NCBI RefSeq assembly: GCF_019075875.1
Contig: NZ_JAHOOZ010000001.1
Coordinates: 5,026,001-5,090,000, forward strand
DNA: 64,000 bases
Source of the DNA: Novosphingobium sp. G106
Lineage (GTDB): Bacteria; Pseudomonadota; Alphaproteobacteria; Sphingomonadales; Sphingomonadaceae
Reading direction: 5' to 3'
Numbering within the stretch: position 1 is the first letter of the stretch; every line of letters begins with the position of its first letter. Position numbers and translations under genes: made by a program. Positions 35,910 through 44,793 of this stretch are shown piece by piece. The notes below the pieces were generated by a model. That model was given only the letters and a program-made list of their open reading frames with translations, did no database searches and was not told the origin of the DNA.

Positions 35910-36531
35910 CGTGCTGGCGCTCGTGGATTACGGCGCGGGCAACCTGCATTCGGTCGCGAACGCGCTGAAAGCGGCGGGGGCCGAGGGTGTGACGGTGACG
36001 TCCGATCCCGACGTCGTGCGCGCCGCGGACCGCATCGTCCTCCCCGGCGTCGGTTCGTTCCGCGCCTGCGTCGAAGGGCTGCGCGCGATCCCGCATCTGG
36101 TCGAATCGATGGCCGAGCGCGTCCACGTCGGCGGCGCGCCGTTCCTCGGTATCTGCGTCGGCATGCAGCTTCTCGCCAGCCGCGGGGTCGAGCATGGCGT
36201 GACCGCCGGGCTCAACTGGATCGAGGGTGAGGTGCGGTTGATCGAAGTCACCGATCCCGCGATCAAGATCCCGCACATGGGCTGGAACGACGTCGCCACC
36301 CGGCCGCACAGTTCGGTGAACGGGCTGATCGAGCCGGGCGAGGCCTATTTCCTGCACTCGTATCACTTCGTTCCCGACGACGGGCACGACATCGCCGCGA
36401 TGACCGATCACGGCGGCGGGCTGGTCGCGGCCGTGGCGCGCGACAATGTCGTCGGCGTGCAGTTCCATCCCGAGAAGAGCCAGGAATTCGGCCTGGCGCT
36501 TCTTTCGCGTTTCCTGGAGTGGAAGCCTTGA
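35902..36531 (+). CDS. hisH: Imidazole glycerol phosphate synthase subunit HisH
   Basis: A 209-residue glutaminase subunit that channels ammonia to HisF. The nucleophile motif is GICVGMQLL (Cys), the His is in [10 protein letters not shown] and the Glu follows in PEKS. GTG 35902 overlaps the end of hisB; GTG 35911 is a possible shorter start. The end overlaps hisA by 4 bp (TTGA). Confidence 0.95.
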   Translation: MTDVLALVDYGAGNLHSVANALKAAGAEGVTVTSDPDVVRAADRIVLPGVGSFRACVEGLRAIPHLVESMAERVHVGGAPFLGICVGMQLLASRGVEHGVTAGLNWIEGEVRLIEVTDPAIKIPHMGWNDVATRPHSSVNGLIEPGEAYFLHSYHFVPDDGHDIAAMTDHGGGLVAAVARDNVVGVQFHPEKSQEFGLALLSRFLEWKP

Positions 36532-37256
36532 TCGTATTTCCCGCCATCGACTTGAAGCAGGGCCAGGTCGTCCGCCTCGCCGAGGGCGATATGGCGCGCG
36601 CCACGGTCTATGGCGACAACCCTGCGGCGCAGGCGATGCTCTTCGCCGAGCAGGGATCGCAGTACCTCCACGTCGTCGATCTCGATGGCTCCTTCGCGGG
36701 CCGGGCCGAGAACCGCGAGGCGGTCGAGGCGATCCTCGAGGCATTCCCCGGCCACGTCCAATTGGGCGGCGGCATCCGCACGCGCGAGGCGGTCGAAGGC
36801 TGGTTCGACCTCGGCGTGTCGCGCGTGGTCATGGGCACGGCGGCGCTCAAGGACCCCGAATTCGTCAAGGACATGGCCAAGGCCTTCCCCGGCGGCGTGG
36901 TCGTCGCGGTGGATGCGCGCGACGGCATGGTCGCGACCGAAGGCTGGGCCGAGGTATCCGACGTCTCGATCGTCGACATGGCGCGCCGCTTCGAGGACGC
37001 CGGCGTCGCCAGCCTGCTGTTCACCGACATCGGCCGCGACGGGCTGCTCAAGGGCTGTAACATCGACGCGACGGTGGAACTCGCCCGCCGCACGGACCTG
37101 CCGGTGATCGCCTCGGGCGGGGTCAAGGGCCTCGACGACATCCGCATGCTGGCGGTTCATGCCAGTGACGGGATCGAGGGCGTGATCACCGGGCGGGCGC
37201 TCTATGACGGGCGGCTCGATCTGGCGGCGGCGATAGCGATGGCGAGTAAGACATGA
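36528..37256 (+). CDS. hisA: Phosphoribosylformimino-5-aminoimidazole carboxamide ribotide isomerase
   Basis: A 242-residue (beta/alpha)8 barrel isomerase. The two catalytic Asp regions are [13 protein letters not shown] near the N terminus and [10 protein letters not shown] in the second half; [10 protein letters not shown] and [12 protein letters not shown] are phosphate-binding loops. The start is chosen as TTG 36528, overlapping the hisH stop and preceded by GGAG; GTG 36519 would add three residues. It overlaps hisF by 4 bp (ATGA). Confidence 0.95.
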   Translation: MIVFPAIDLKQGQVVRLAEGDMARATVYGDNPAAQAMLFAEQGSQYLHVVDLDGSFAGRAENREAVEAILEAFPGHVQLGGGIRTREAVEGWFDLGVSRVVMGTAALKDPEFVKDMAKAFPGGVVVAVDARDGMVATEGWAEVSDVSIVDMARRFEDAGVASLLFTDIGRDGLLKGCNIDATVELARRTDLPVIASGGVKGLDDIRMLAVHASDGIEGVITGRALYDGRLDLAAAIAMASKT

Positions 37257-38035
37257 CCGTCCGCGTCCGCGTCATCCCCTGTCTCGATGTCCGCGACGGC
37301 CGCGTGGTCAAGGGCGTGAACTTCGTCGACCTGCGCGATGCCGGCGATCCGGTCGAGCAGGCGCGGGCCTACGACGCGGCGGGGGCGGACGAGCTCTGCT
37401 TTCTCGATATCTCGGCCAGCCACGAAGGGCGCGGGACCCTGCTCGACGTGGTCCGGCGCACGGCCGAAGTCTGCTTCATGCCGCTGACCGTCGGCGGCGG
37501 GGTGCGTTCGGTCGAGGACGCGCGTGCACTGCTGCTCGCGGGCGCGGACAAGGTCGCGGTCAATTCGGCGGCAGTGTCGCGGCCCGAAGTGGTGGCCGAC
37601 ATCGCCGAGAAGATGGGCAGCCAGTGCATCGTCGCTTCGGTCGATGCGCGTCGAAGGGTAAACCCCGCTCATCCTGAGCTTGTCGAAGGATGGGAAATCT
37701 TTACCCACGGCGGCCGCAAGGAAACCGGGATCGACGCGATCGAGCATGCGATCCGGCTGGCCGACCTCGGTGCGGGTGAACTGCTCGTCACCTCGATGGA
37801 CGGCGACGGGACCAAGGCCGGCTACGACCTCGCGCTGACCCGTGCCATCGCCGATGCCGTCTCGGTGCCGGTGATCGCCAGCGGCGGGGTCGGCACGCTC
37901 GACCATCTCGTCGAGGGTGTGACCGAGGGCCATGCCAGCGCAGTGCTGGCCGCCTCGATCTTCCACTTCGGTACCTATTCCATCGCCGAGGCCCATGCGG
38001 CGCTGCGCGCGGCGGGGCTTCCCGCGCGCGGCTGA
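37253..38035 (+). CDS. hisF: Imidazole glycerol phosphate synthase subunit HisF, with an in-frame REP insertion
   Basis: A 260-residue cyclase barrel that uses ammonia from His[15 protein letters not shown] and [13 protein letters not shown] hold the catalytic Asp residues, and phosphate-binding loops are conserved. Between VASVDARR and EIFTHGGRK the protein has a segment [13 protein letters not shown] that ordinary HisF proteins lack (they read roughly DARR-x(3-5)-EVFTHGG, recalled). The DNA is a REP-like element at 37670-37692. The insertion is in frame and both sides are conserved, so the enzyme is probably still functional. Confidence 0.95.
   Translation: MTVRVRVIPCLDVRDGRVVKGVNFVDLRDAGDPVEQARAYDAAGADELCFLDISASHEGRGTLLDVVRRTAEVCFMPLTVGGGVRSVEDARALLLAGADKVAVNSAAVSRPEVVADIAEKMGSQCIVASVDARRRVNPAHPELVEGWEIFTHGGRKETGIDAIEHAIRLADLGAGELLVTSMDGDGTKAGYDLALTRAIADAVSVPVIASGGVGTLDHLVEGVTEGHASAVLAASIFHFGTYSIAEAHAALRAAGLPARG
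37670..37692. repeat. REP-like element inside hisF
   Basis: The core reads CATCCTGAGC, then TTGTCGAAGG, then ATG; its outer arms CATCCT and AGGATG are inverted repeats. Copies of this element are scattered in sphingomonad intergenic DNA and give the tell-tale peptide HPELVEG when read in frame (recalled). Here it sits inside coding sequence of hisF. Confidence 0.75.
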
Positions 38036-38147
38036 ACCTGTCGGCGCGGTTTACAGACATTGATTTTCGCGCGAGCGCATTAACCACTTAAGCGCGCGGT
38101 TTGCGCGACTTTCTCCGGGCTGGCCCGGACATTGCGTTAACGTTGCC

Positions 38148-38318
38148 GTGGGCAGACTTTGCAATTTCCTCTTCGCTGCAGCGATCCTGATCCAGGCGGC
38201 GCCCGCGCACGCCGCGGGCTCTTTCGCGCTGCCCGATCCTTCGGGCGTGACCCTGTTCACGCTCGGCCTAGCTGGGCTGCTCATCGGCCGCAAGTTCGCC
38301 GGCAAGCGCAAGGACTGA
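38148..38318 (+). CDS. PEP-CTERM-like microprotein
   Basis: A 56-residue product from GTG 38148. It has a signal peptide (FLFAAAILIQAAPAHAAG), then LPDPSGVTLFTLGLAGLLIGRK and a basic tail KFAGKRKD. This is the PEP-CTERM layout: PxP motif, hydrophobic helix, Arg/Lys-rich end. Normally it is a sorting tail for exosortase; here it forms almost the entire mature protein. It lies between hisF and hisE. The start codon is GTG without a strong ribosome site. Confidence 0.55.
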   Translation: MGRLCNFLFAAAILIQAAPAHAAGSFALPDPSGVTLFTLGLAGLLIGRKFAGKRKD

Positions 38319-38351
38319 AGCCTCGGCTTGACCGCGCCCGCGCGGCGAAGC

Positions 38352-38687
38352 ATGGCTGCGGCGATGGCCCAATCGGATAGTCTTGCCCGCCTCGAAGCGG
38401 TGATCGCCTCGCGCCGCGGTGCCGATCCGGCATCGAGCTATGTCGCCAAGCTCCACGCTAAGGGCCTGGGCAAGATCGCGCAGAAGCTGGGCGAGGAAGC
38501 TACCGAGACGATCATCGCGGCGCTGACCGAAGACCGCCAGGCGCTGGTCGGCGAGGCGGCGGACCTGCTGTTCCACCTCATCGTCCTGCTAGGCGCCAAG
38601 GACGTGCCGCTGGCCGATGTCCTCGCCGAGCTCGAGCGCCGCGAGGGCACATCGGGCATCGCGGAAAAAGCCTCACGTCCATCCTAG
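38352..38687 (+). CDS. hisE: Phosphoribosyl-ATP pyrophosphatase
   Basis: A 111-residue MazG-fold enzyme that hydrolyses PR-ATP to PR-AMP. Key segments are SYVAKLHAKGLGKIAQKLGEEATETIIAAL and VGEAADLLFHLIVLL, carrying the acidic EExxE and ExxD metal residues. ATG 38352 is chosen; ATG 38364 is four codons in. It is a stand-alone HisE, not fused to HisI, and continues the his operon after the PEP-CTERM microprotein. Confidence 0.94.
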   Translation: MAAAMAQSDSLARLEAVIASRRGADPASSYVAKLHAKGLGKIAQKLGEEATETIIAALTEDRQALVGEAADLLFHLIVLLGAKDVPLADVLAELERREGTSGIAEKASRPS

Positions 38688-38696
38688 GGAGCCGTC

Positions 38697-39074
38697 ATGC
38701 CGATCGATCCGCGCGAGCCTTACGACGACAGCAACATCTTCGCCCGGATCCTGCGCGGCGAGCTGCCCTGCAACAAGGTCTACGAGGACGACTACGCACT
38801 CGCCTTCCACGACATCCGCCCGCAGGCGCCGGTCCACGTGCTGGTCATCCCCAAGGGCGCCTACGTCAGCTGGGACGACTTCACCCTGAAGGCACTCGAC
38901 GGCGAGATCGCCGGCTTCATGCGCGCCGTCGGCAATGTCACGCGCGAGCTCGGCGTCGATGACCAGGGCTACCGCCTGATGGTCAACATGGGCGGGCACG
39001 GCCATCAGGAAGTGCCGCATCTGCACGTCCACATCTTCGGCGGCCGCCAGTTCCGCTTCATGATCGCAGACTAA
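38697..39074 (+). CDS. Histidine triad (HIT) family nucleotide-binding protein
   Basis: A 125-residue HINT-like protein. FARILRGELPCNKVYEDDYALAFHDI is the N-terminal strand region and HLHVHIFGG (H108, H110, H112) is the triad with the catalytic central His. These enzymes hydrolyse AMP-lysine or related phosphoramidates. It is 9 bp downstream of hisE with GGGAG before the ATG, so it is probably the last gene of the his transcript. Confidence 0.93.
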   Translation: MPIDPREPYDDSNIFARILRGELPCNKVYEDDYALAFHDIRPQAPVHVLVIPKGAYVSWDDFTLKALDGEIAGFMRAVGNVTRELGVDDQGYRLMVNMGGHGHQEVPHLHVHIFGGRQFRFMIAD

Positions 39075-39103
39075 GGTGCAATCGACATCGACTGAACTCA
39101 GTT

Positions 39104-39196
39104 CGTCACCCCGGACCTGATCCGGGGTCCCGCTTATTGCCTGCGGACGCAAGGTCGAAAAAAGCAGCGGGATCCCGGATCAAGTCCGGGATGACG
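39104..39196. repeat. Long REP-like hairpin
   Basis: The left arm CGTCACCCCGGAC-CTGATCC and the right arm GGATC-AAGTCCGGGATGACG are inverted copies, with an inner GGGTCCCGCTT / AAGCAGCGGGATCCC pair. The whole element spans ~93 bp. Repeats with the same ends are common between genes in alphaproteobacteria (recalled). It occupies the gap between the HIT gene and ybgC and may stabilise or terminate the his transcript. Confidence 0.75.
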
Positions 39197-39328
39197 AGGT
39201 TAGTGCAAGGTGATCCTACTCCAACCTCCAACCGCGCCGACGATCCCCGACAATCCGTGCTTCATTTGCTTTCGGCCGAACGGTGACTCTTGCCCTGCGA
39301 CTCGCCGGGCGGCTAGACACGGCGCGGC

Positions 39329-39786
39329 ATGACGTCGTTCCCCGAACCGAGCAGCGGCCGTTTCGACGGACCCGTGCACCGCTTTGCGGTGCGCGCCTAT
39401 TTCGAGGACACCGACCTGTCGGGCGTGGTCTATCACGCCAACTACCTGCGCTGGTTCGAGCGCGCGCGGTCCGACATGCTGCGGCTGCTGGGCATAGACC
39501 AGCGCGCCGCGCAGGAGGCGGGCGAGGGCGCCTATGCCGTCACCGAACTCAATATCCGCTACCTCGCGCCCGCGCGGCTCGACGATGTCGTGAACATCGA
39601 AAGCCGCGCTGAGGAAATCCGCGCCGCGTCCTGCCGGATGCACCAGCGGGCGTTCAGGAACGACACCTTACTCAGCGAGGCCCGGCTTCGTGTCGGCTTC
39701 ATCAGTCCCTCGGGCCGTCCGCGCCCGCAACCCATCGAATGGCGCCAAGCCTTCGCTTCCGTAGTTTCCGCTCCAGAAGGAACCCC

Positions 39787-39790
<4 letters not shown>
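39329..39790 (+). CDS. ybgC: Tol-Pal-associated acyl-CoA thioesterase
   Basis: A 153-residue hot-dog-fold thioesterase. FEDTDLSGVVYHANYLRWFERAR is the YbgC signature, with the catalytic Asp in EDTD. It hydrolyses short-chain acyl-CoA thioesters and belongs to the Tol-Pal operon. The start at 39329 gives an N-terminal extension of ~20 residues before the conserved FAVRAYFED. The end overlaps tolQ by 4 bp (ATGA). Confidence 0.94.
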
Positions 39791-40494
<704 letters not shown>

Positions 40495-40497
40495 GCC

Positions 40498-40977
40498 ATG
40501 GCCATGGGTCTTTCGGGCGGCCGGGCGCGCGGTCGGCGCGGCAGCCGACGCACGCCGATGGCCGAGATCAACGTCACGCCGCTGGTCGACGTGATGCTGG
40601 TGTTGCTGATCATCTTCATGGTCACCGCGCCGCTGCTCAAGGCCGGCGTGCCGGTCGAGCTGCCGGAGAGCCGCGCCAAGGCGCTGTCCGAGGAGAAGCA
40701 GCAGATCACCATCAGCGTGTCGCGCGACGGCCAGATCTATCTCGACGACGATCTCGTCGCGCCGGGCGAACTGGCCGACCGGCTCGCGGGCGTCCCGCCG
40801 GGGCCCGACGGCAAGCCGCCGCTGGTCACGCTGCGCGCGGACAAGGCGATCGACTGGGGCCGTGCGATGGCGGTGATGGGCGAACTCAACCGCGCCGGCT
40901 TTACCTCGATCTCGCTGGTCACGACCGCCACCGCGCAACAGCCCGCGGCAATCGGCGGTTCAGGCACGAGCCAATAG
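40498..40977 (+). CDS. tolR: Biopolymer transport/Tol system protein TolR
   Basis: A 159-residue ExbD/TolR protein with one transmembrane helix ([20 protein letters not shown], ~30-49) containing the essential Asp (D in LVDVML). The remainder is periplasmic. A short basic N-terminal part ([18 protein letters not shown]) precedes it. It sits 4 bp after tolQ with an ATG. Confidence 0.96.
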   Translation: MAMGLSGGRARGRRGSRRTPMAEINVTPLVDVMLVLLIIFMVTAPLLKAGVPVELPESRAKALSEEKQQITISVSRDGQIYLDDDLVAPGELADRLAGVPPGPDGKPPLVTLRADKAIDWGRAMAVMGELNRAGFTSISLVTTATAQQPAAIGGSGTSQ

Positions 40978-40987
40978 CCAGGTAACG

Positions 40988-41896
40988 ATGGCAGCCACCG
41001 CCCTTCGCAGCGAGGAACGCATTGGCCTGGTCGTGGCCATCGTCGCCCATATCGGGCTGGCGGCGCTGTTGCTGTGGCATCCGAACACGACGCCGGCCGT
41101 GATGCCGCCCGACCGGATCGAGGTGACGATCAGCGACGATGTGAGCCTGACTTCTACCTCTCCGCAGCCGCAGGCTCAGGCCGCGCCGGACATGGCTCCC
41201 GACATTGGCGAACCAGCGCCGCCCGAGCCCCCGGCTGCCCCGCCCGAACCACAGCCCAAGCCGGAGCCGCCGAAGCCCATCGCCAAGCCGCTGCCGCCGA
41301 AGCCCGAGCCGCGACCGGTGCCGAGGCCGGTACCGAAGCCGGTGGCGCGCCCCGAGCCGCCACGGCCGGTTGCGCGTCCGGCGCCGCGGCCGAACCCCGC
41401 GCCAGCGGTCAAGCCCGCTGCGAAGCCGGCGACGAACCCGGCTCCGCGGCAGAGCGTCGCGGACGCCTTCAAGTCGACCACGACTCCCGGCGGCACCAAG
41501 GTCGGCGCGGACTTCCTCAAGGGCGTTCAGGGCGCCCAGGCCAACGGCCCCGCGCGCACGCCGCCCGCCGCGACGATCGGCCCCGCCGTGCGGTCGGGGC
41601 TGGTCGGCGCGATTACGCGGCAGCTCAAGCCGCGCTGGGCCGCTCCCCAGGGCGCCGATGCCGACAAGCTGGTGACGGTCCTTACCTGGAACCTCAACCG
41701 GGACGGCTCGCTCGCCGGCTCGCCGCGCCTGGTGCGGCAGGAGGGGATCACCGATGCCAATCGCGCGCAGGCAGCGCTTCATGCCGAACGGGCGATGCGT
41801 GCCGTGCAGCTCGCCGCGCCGTTCCAGCTGCCGGACGAGTATTACAATATTTGGAAGCAGGTAACGATCCGCTTCGACAAGGGGCTTTCGCAATGA
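40988..41896 (+). CDS. tolA: TolA/TonB-like energy-transducing protein
   Basis: A 302-residue protein with an N-terminal helix (~18-36), a long proline-rich spacer (~70-160, PKPEPPKPIAKPLPPKPEPRP) and a C-terminal domain ending WKQVTIRFDKG. This layout spans the periplasm from TolQR to TolB/Pal. The symbol is assigned from operon position, because TolA spacers are not conserved. It overlaps tolB by 4 bp (ATGA). Confidence 0.85.
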   Translation: MAATALRSEERIGLVVAIVAHIGLAALLLWHPNTTPAVMPPDRIEVTISDDVSLTSTSPQPQAQAAPDMAPDIGEPAPPEPPAAPPEPQPKPEPPKPIAKPLPPKPEPRPVPRPVPKPVARPEPPRPVARPAPRPNPAPAVKPAAKPATNPAPRQSVADAFKSTTTPGGTKVGADFLKGVQGAQANGPARTPPAATIGPAVRSGLVGAITRQLKPRWAAPQGADADKLVTVLTWNLNRDGSLAGSPRLVRQEGITDANRAQAALHAERAMRAVQLAAPFQLPDEYYNIWKQVTIRFDKGLSQ

Positions 41897-43287
41897 CACT
41901 TCGTTTTTCGCTGCTCGCAGCAACCGCGCTTGTCCTGGCAGGGCACGCTTCGGCCCAGCCCGCGACTGCGCCTGCCGGCGGCGTGTCCGGGCAGCCTGCT
42001 GCGCCGACCGAGGACGAGGGCCTTACCGGCACCGTCTCCGACGATTCGGCCTGGCAGGACCTCGGCATTGCCATCACCGCTTTCGCCACCGACCAGGACC
42101 TGCCGACGAAGACCAATGCCGGCTCCACCGCCTCGCTCGGCCGCGCCCTGTCGGACGTGATCTCGGCGGACCTGCGCAACAACGGCCTGTTCAAGCCGAC
42201 CGGCCCGGCGGGCCTGCCGCAGCCGGGCTATCCGCAGGTCCAGTCGCCCGACTATCCGGTCTGGTCAGCGCGCAGCGCAGAGATGCTGGTGCAGGGCTAT
42301 GTCCGCGCCAATCCGGCCGGCGATCTGACGGTCGGCTGCTATCTCTACGACGTCCAGCTCAAGCAGCAGCTCGCCAAGGGCGGCTGGCAGGTGAGCCCGA
42401 GCGACTGGCGGCGGGCGGCGCACAAGTGCTCGGACATGGTCTATTCGCGCCTGTCGGGCGAGAGCCCGTTCTTCGACAGCAAGATCGCCTATATCGCCGA
42501 GACCGGCCCGAAGAACCGGCGGATGAAGCGCCTCGCGATCATGGATTCGGACGGCGCCAACCACCGCTATCTGACCAGCGGCCAGGCGACCGCGCTGACC
42601 CCGCGCTATTCGCCCGACTACAAGAAGCTCCTCTACCTGTCGTATCTCAACGGCAATCCGCGGATTTACGTCTATGATCTGGCGACGAACACCCAGCGGC
42701 TGATCACTCAGAACTCCTACCCGACCTTCGCGCCGCGCTGGTCGCCCGATGGCCAGTGGATCCTCTATTCGATGGCGATCGCGGGCAATACCGACATCTA
42801 CAAGATCTCGGCCGCGGGTGGCGGCTCGCCGCAGAAGCTGACCGACAGCCCCGGCCTCGACGTCGGCGGCTCGTTCTCGCCCGATGGCACCAAGATCGTG
42901 TTCGAAAGCGACCGCTCGGGCAGCCAGCAGGTCTATGTGATGAACGCCGACGGTTCCGACCAGAAGCGCATCACCTTCTTCGGCGGCCGCTCGGCGACGC
43001 CCGAATGGAGCCCGCGCGGCGATCAGATCGCCTTCACCCACATCGCCGGCAACCTGCGCATCGCGGTGATGAGCCCCAGTGGCGGGAGCATGCGTTATCT
43101 GACCGACGGCTGGCAGGATGAAGCGCCGACCTGGGCGCCGAACGGCCGCATCATCCAGTTCTTCCGCACCGAGAAGAACAGCGGCAAGGCGTCGATCTGG
43201 CAGGTCGACCTGACGGGCCGCAACGAGCGCCGGCTGCCGACCCCGGCCGATGCCTCCGACCCCGCCTGGGGGCCGATCCAGCAGTAA
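41893..43287 (+). CDS. tolB: Tol-Pal system periplasmic protein TolB
   Basis: A 464-residue protein with a signal peptide (~1-22), an N-terminal alpha/beta domain (~50-190) and a six-bladed WD40-like propeller with repeats such as SPDGTKIVFESDRSG and YSPDYKKLLYLSY. It binds Pal and TolA. The length is normal. It is followed by pal. Confidence 0.97.
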   Translation: MTLRFSLLAATALVLAGHASAQPATAPAGGVSGQPAAPTEDEGLTGTVSDDSAWQDLGIAITAFATDQDLPTKTNAGSTASLGRALSDVISADLRNNGLFKPTGPAGLPQPGYPQVQSPDYPVWSARSAEMLVQGYVRANPAGDLTVGCYLYDVQLKQQLAKGGWQVSPSDWRRAAHKCSDMVYSRLSGESPFFDSKIAYIAETGPKNRRMKRLAIMDSDGANHRYLTSGQATALTPRYSPDYKKLLYLSYLNGNPRIYVYDLATNTQRLITQNSYPTFAPRWSPDGQWILYSMAIAGNTDIYKISAAGGGSPQKLTDSPGLDVGGSFSPDGTKIVFESDRSGSQQVYVMNADGSDQKRITFFGGRSATPEWSPRGDQIAFTHIAGNLRIAVMSPSGGSMRYLTDGWQDEAPTWAPNGRIIQFFRTEKNSGKASIWQVDLTGRNERRLPTPADASDPAWGPIQQ

Positions 43288-43373
43288 CCGCTGGGCACCA
43301 ACCTTTGGTTCATGTGTTACGGACTACACACAAGGCTTGCCTGCGCTTTAAACAGACGATGAAGGAGATTGCG

Positions 43374-43892
43374 ATGATTGGGCGAATGAAACTGGGCACG
43401 GCTGCCGTCATGATCGCCGGATCGCTGGCACTGTCGGCCTGCGCCAGCAAGGCGCCAAAGCAGTTGCCGCCGGAGCCGAGCGGCGTCGCCACGACCACCG
43501 AGGATACCACCGGCACGCGTGTGATCCCGGGCAGTCAGGCCGATTTCGTCGCGACGATGCAGGGCCAGGACACGATCTATTTCGATACCGACCGCTACGA
43601 CATCGACTCGACCGACCAGGCCGCTCTGGCGAGCCAGGCGCAGTGGCTGCTGCGCTATCCCAGCAAGCGCGCGACGGTCGAAGGCCACGCCGACGAGCGC
43701 GGCACGCGCGACTACAACCTCGCCCTGGGTGAGCGTCGGGCCAATTCGGCGAAGAACTATCTGGTCAGCCTGGGCGTCGATGCCTCGCGGCTGACGACGG
43801 TGTCCTATGGCAAGGAGCGCCCGGTCGCGCTTGGTTCGGACGAGGCGTCCTGGGCCAAGAACCGCCGCGCGGTTACCGTCACCATCGATTGA
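43374..43892 (+). CDS. pal: Peptidoglycan-associated lipoprotein Pal
   Basis: A 172-residue lipoprotein. MIGRMKLGTAAVMIAGSLALSAC carries a lipobox (LSAC, acylated Cys). The OmpA-like domain begins IYFDTDRYDID and includes VEGHADERGTRDYNLALGERRANSAK, which binds diaminopimelate in murein. The start is at ATG 43374 with AAGGAG at spacing 6. The gene ends the Tol-Pal operon; a hairpin follows. Confidence 0.97.
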   Translation: MIGRMKLGTAAVMIAGSLALSACASKAPKQLPPEPSGVATTTEDTTGTRVIPGSQADFVATMQGQDTIYFDTDRYDIDSTDQAALASQAQWLLRYPSKRATVEGHADERGTRDYNLALGERRANSAKNYLVSLGVDASRLTTVSYGKERPVALGSDEASWAKNRRAVTVTID

Positions 43893-43901
43893 TCGAAGAC
43901 C

Positions 43902-43932
43902 CGGTCGTCCCGGGCTGCGTCCGGGACGACCG
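43902..43932. terminator. Perfect 12-bp inverted repeat after pal
   Basis: CGGTCGTCCCGG (43902-43913) and CCGGGACGACCG (43921-43932) pair completely around a 7-nt loop. It lies between the convergent pal and 61-residue membrane-protein genes. It lacks a T tract, so it may be a REP-like element acting as a bidirectional attenuator rather than a classical terminator. Confidence 0.6.
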
Positions 43933-44118
43933 TCAGCGCGCGATCGGCAGCAGCGACGAGGGCCGCGGCAGTTCCGGCGCGGAAATCTCCAGCGGGCTGG
44001 CGAACGCGGCGTCCGTGGGCGCCAGCGCTTCGCGCGCGAGGTGGGCGCCGAACAGCACGTAGGTCGCCATCATCAGGATGGAGAACGCTGCCGATACCGC
44101 CAGTTGCTTGCTCATCAT
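43933..44118 (-). CDS. Small exported or membrane protein
   Basis: A 61-residue protein starting MMSKQLAVSAAFSILMMATYVLFGAHL, with a hydrophobic N-terminal helix (~5-25) followed by a proline-rich polar tail ending ELPRPSSLLPIAR. It could be an anchored small protein or one with an uncleaved signal. No family is recognised. Immediate downstream is the pal hairpin. Confidence 0.5.
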   Translation of the reverse strand: MMSKQLAVSAAFSILMMATYVLFGAHLAREALAPTDAAFASPLEISAPELPRPSSLLPIAR

Positions 44119-44258
44119 TCGCCTCGATTGCTCAGTATGGCTACTATAAGGTAGGTTAGTAGATATTGCAATGCAGCAGATAGCTCCGCGCGAGTTAATC
44201 TTTGCTGAAGCAGGTTCAAGCCTTGCGCTTGCTAGGCCTGGCCGATTATCTGCGTTTA

Positions 44259-44792
44259 ATGAACCGCGCCCGCCGATCGAACGACTGGGGATTCCCCCGA
44301 TGGCGCGGCTACGAGAGCGGTCGCGAGGCCGCGAAGATCCGCCTTTGCGATCGCCACGGCTGCACTGATCCCGGCGACTGCCCCGCGCCGAAGACGCCTA
44401 ACAGCCCGGATCGCTGGTATTTTTGCCAGAAGCACGCCGCCGAATACAACCAGGGCTGGGACTATTTCGAGGGCCTGACCAAGGAAGAAGCAGCCGCGCG
44501 CGAGGCCACGGAGAATCGCGACAACTCGGGCTACCGCGAATCGGCGCACTATGCCTGGACCGGTCCGGGCGATGGCAGCCGCAGCCGCGACGAGATGCGC
44601 GCGCTCGAACTGCTGGGGCTCGAGGCCGATGCCGATTTCGACGCGGTGAAGAAAGCCTGGCGCACCAAGGCCAAGGAAGTCCACCCCGACGTGCGCCCGA
44701 ACGATGCCGAGGCGGCCAAGGCCTTCCAGGCGCTGCAGCTCGCCTACGAAGTCCTGCGCGCCGCCGAGGAGCGGCGCGAGTGGAAGGGCTGA
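44259..44792 (+). CDS. J-domain (DnaJ-like) protein
   Basis: A 177-residue protein. N-terminal half: ARRSNDWGFPRWRGY and a cysteine/His cluster (CDRHGCTDPGDCPAP, FCQKH) that could bind zinc. C-terminal J domain (~108-172): ALELLGLEADADFDAVKKAWRTKAKEVHPDV with the HPD motif (H142, P143, D144), which stimulates an Hsp70. A longer frame from TTG 44202 exists, but ATG 44259 begins the conserved segment. Its stop is 1 bp from the opposing MFS gene. Confidence 0.85.
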   Translation: MNRARRSNDWGFPRWRGYESGREAAKIRLCDRHGCTDPGDCPAPKTPNSPDRWYFCQKHAAEYNQGWDYFEGLTKEEAAAREATENRDNSGYRESAHYAWTGPGDGSRSRDEMRALELLGLEADADFDAVKKAWRTKAKEVHPDVRPNDAEAAKAFQALQLAYEVLRAAEERREWKG

Positions 44793-44793
44793 G

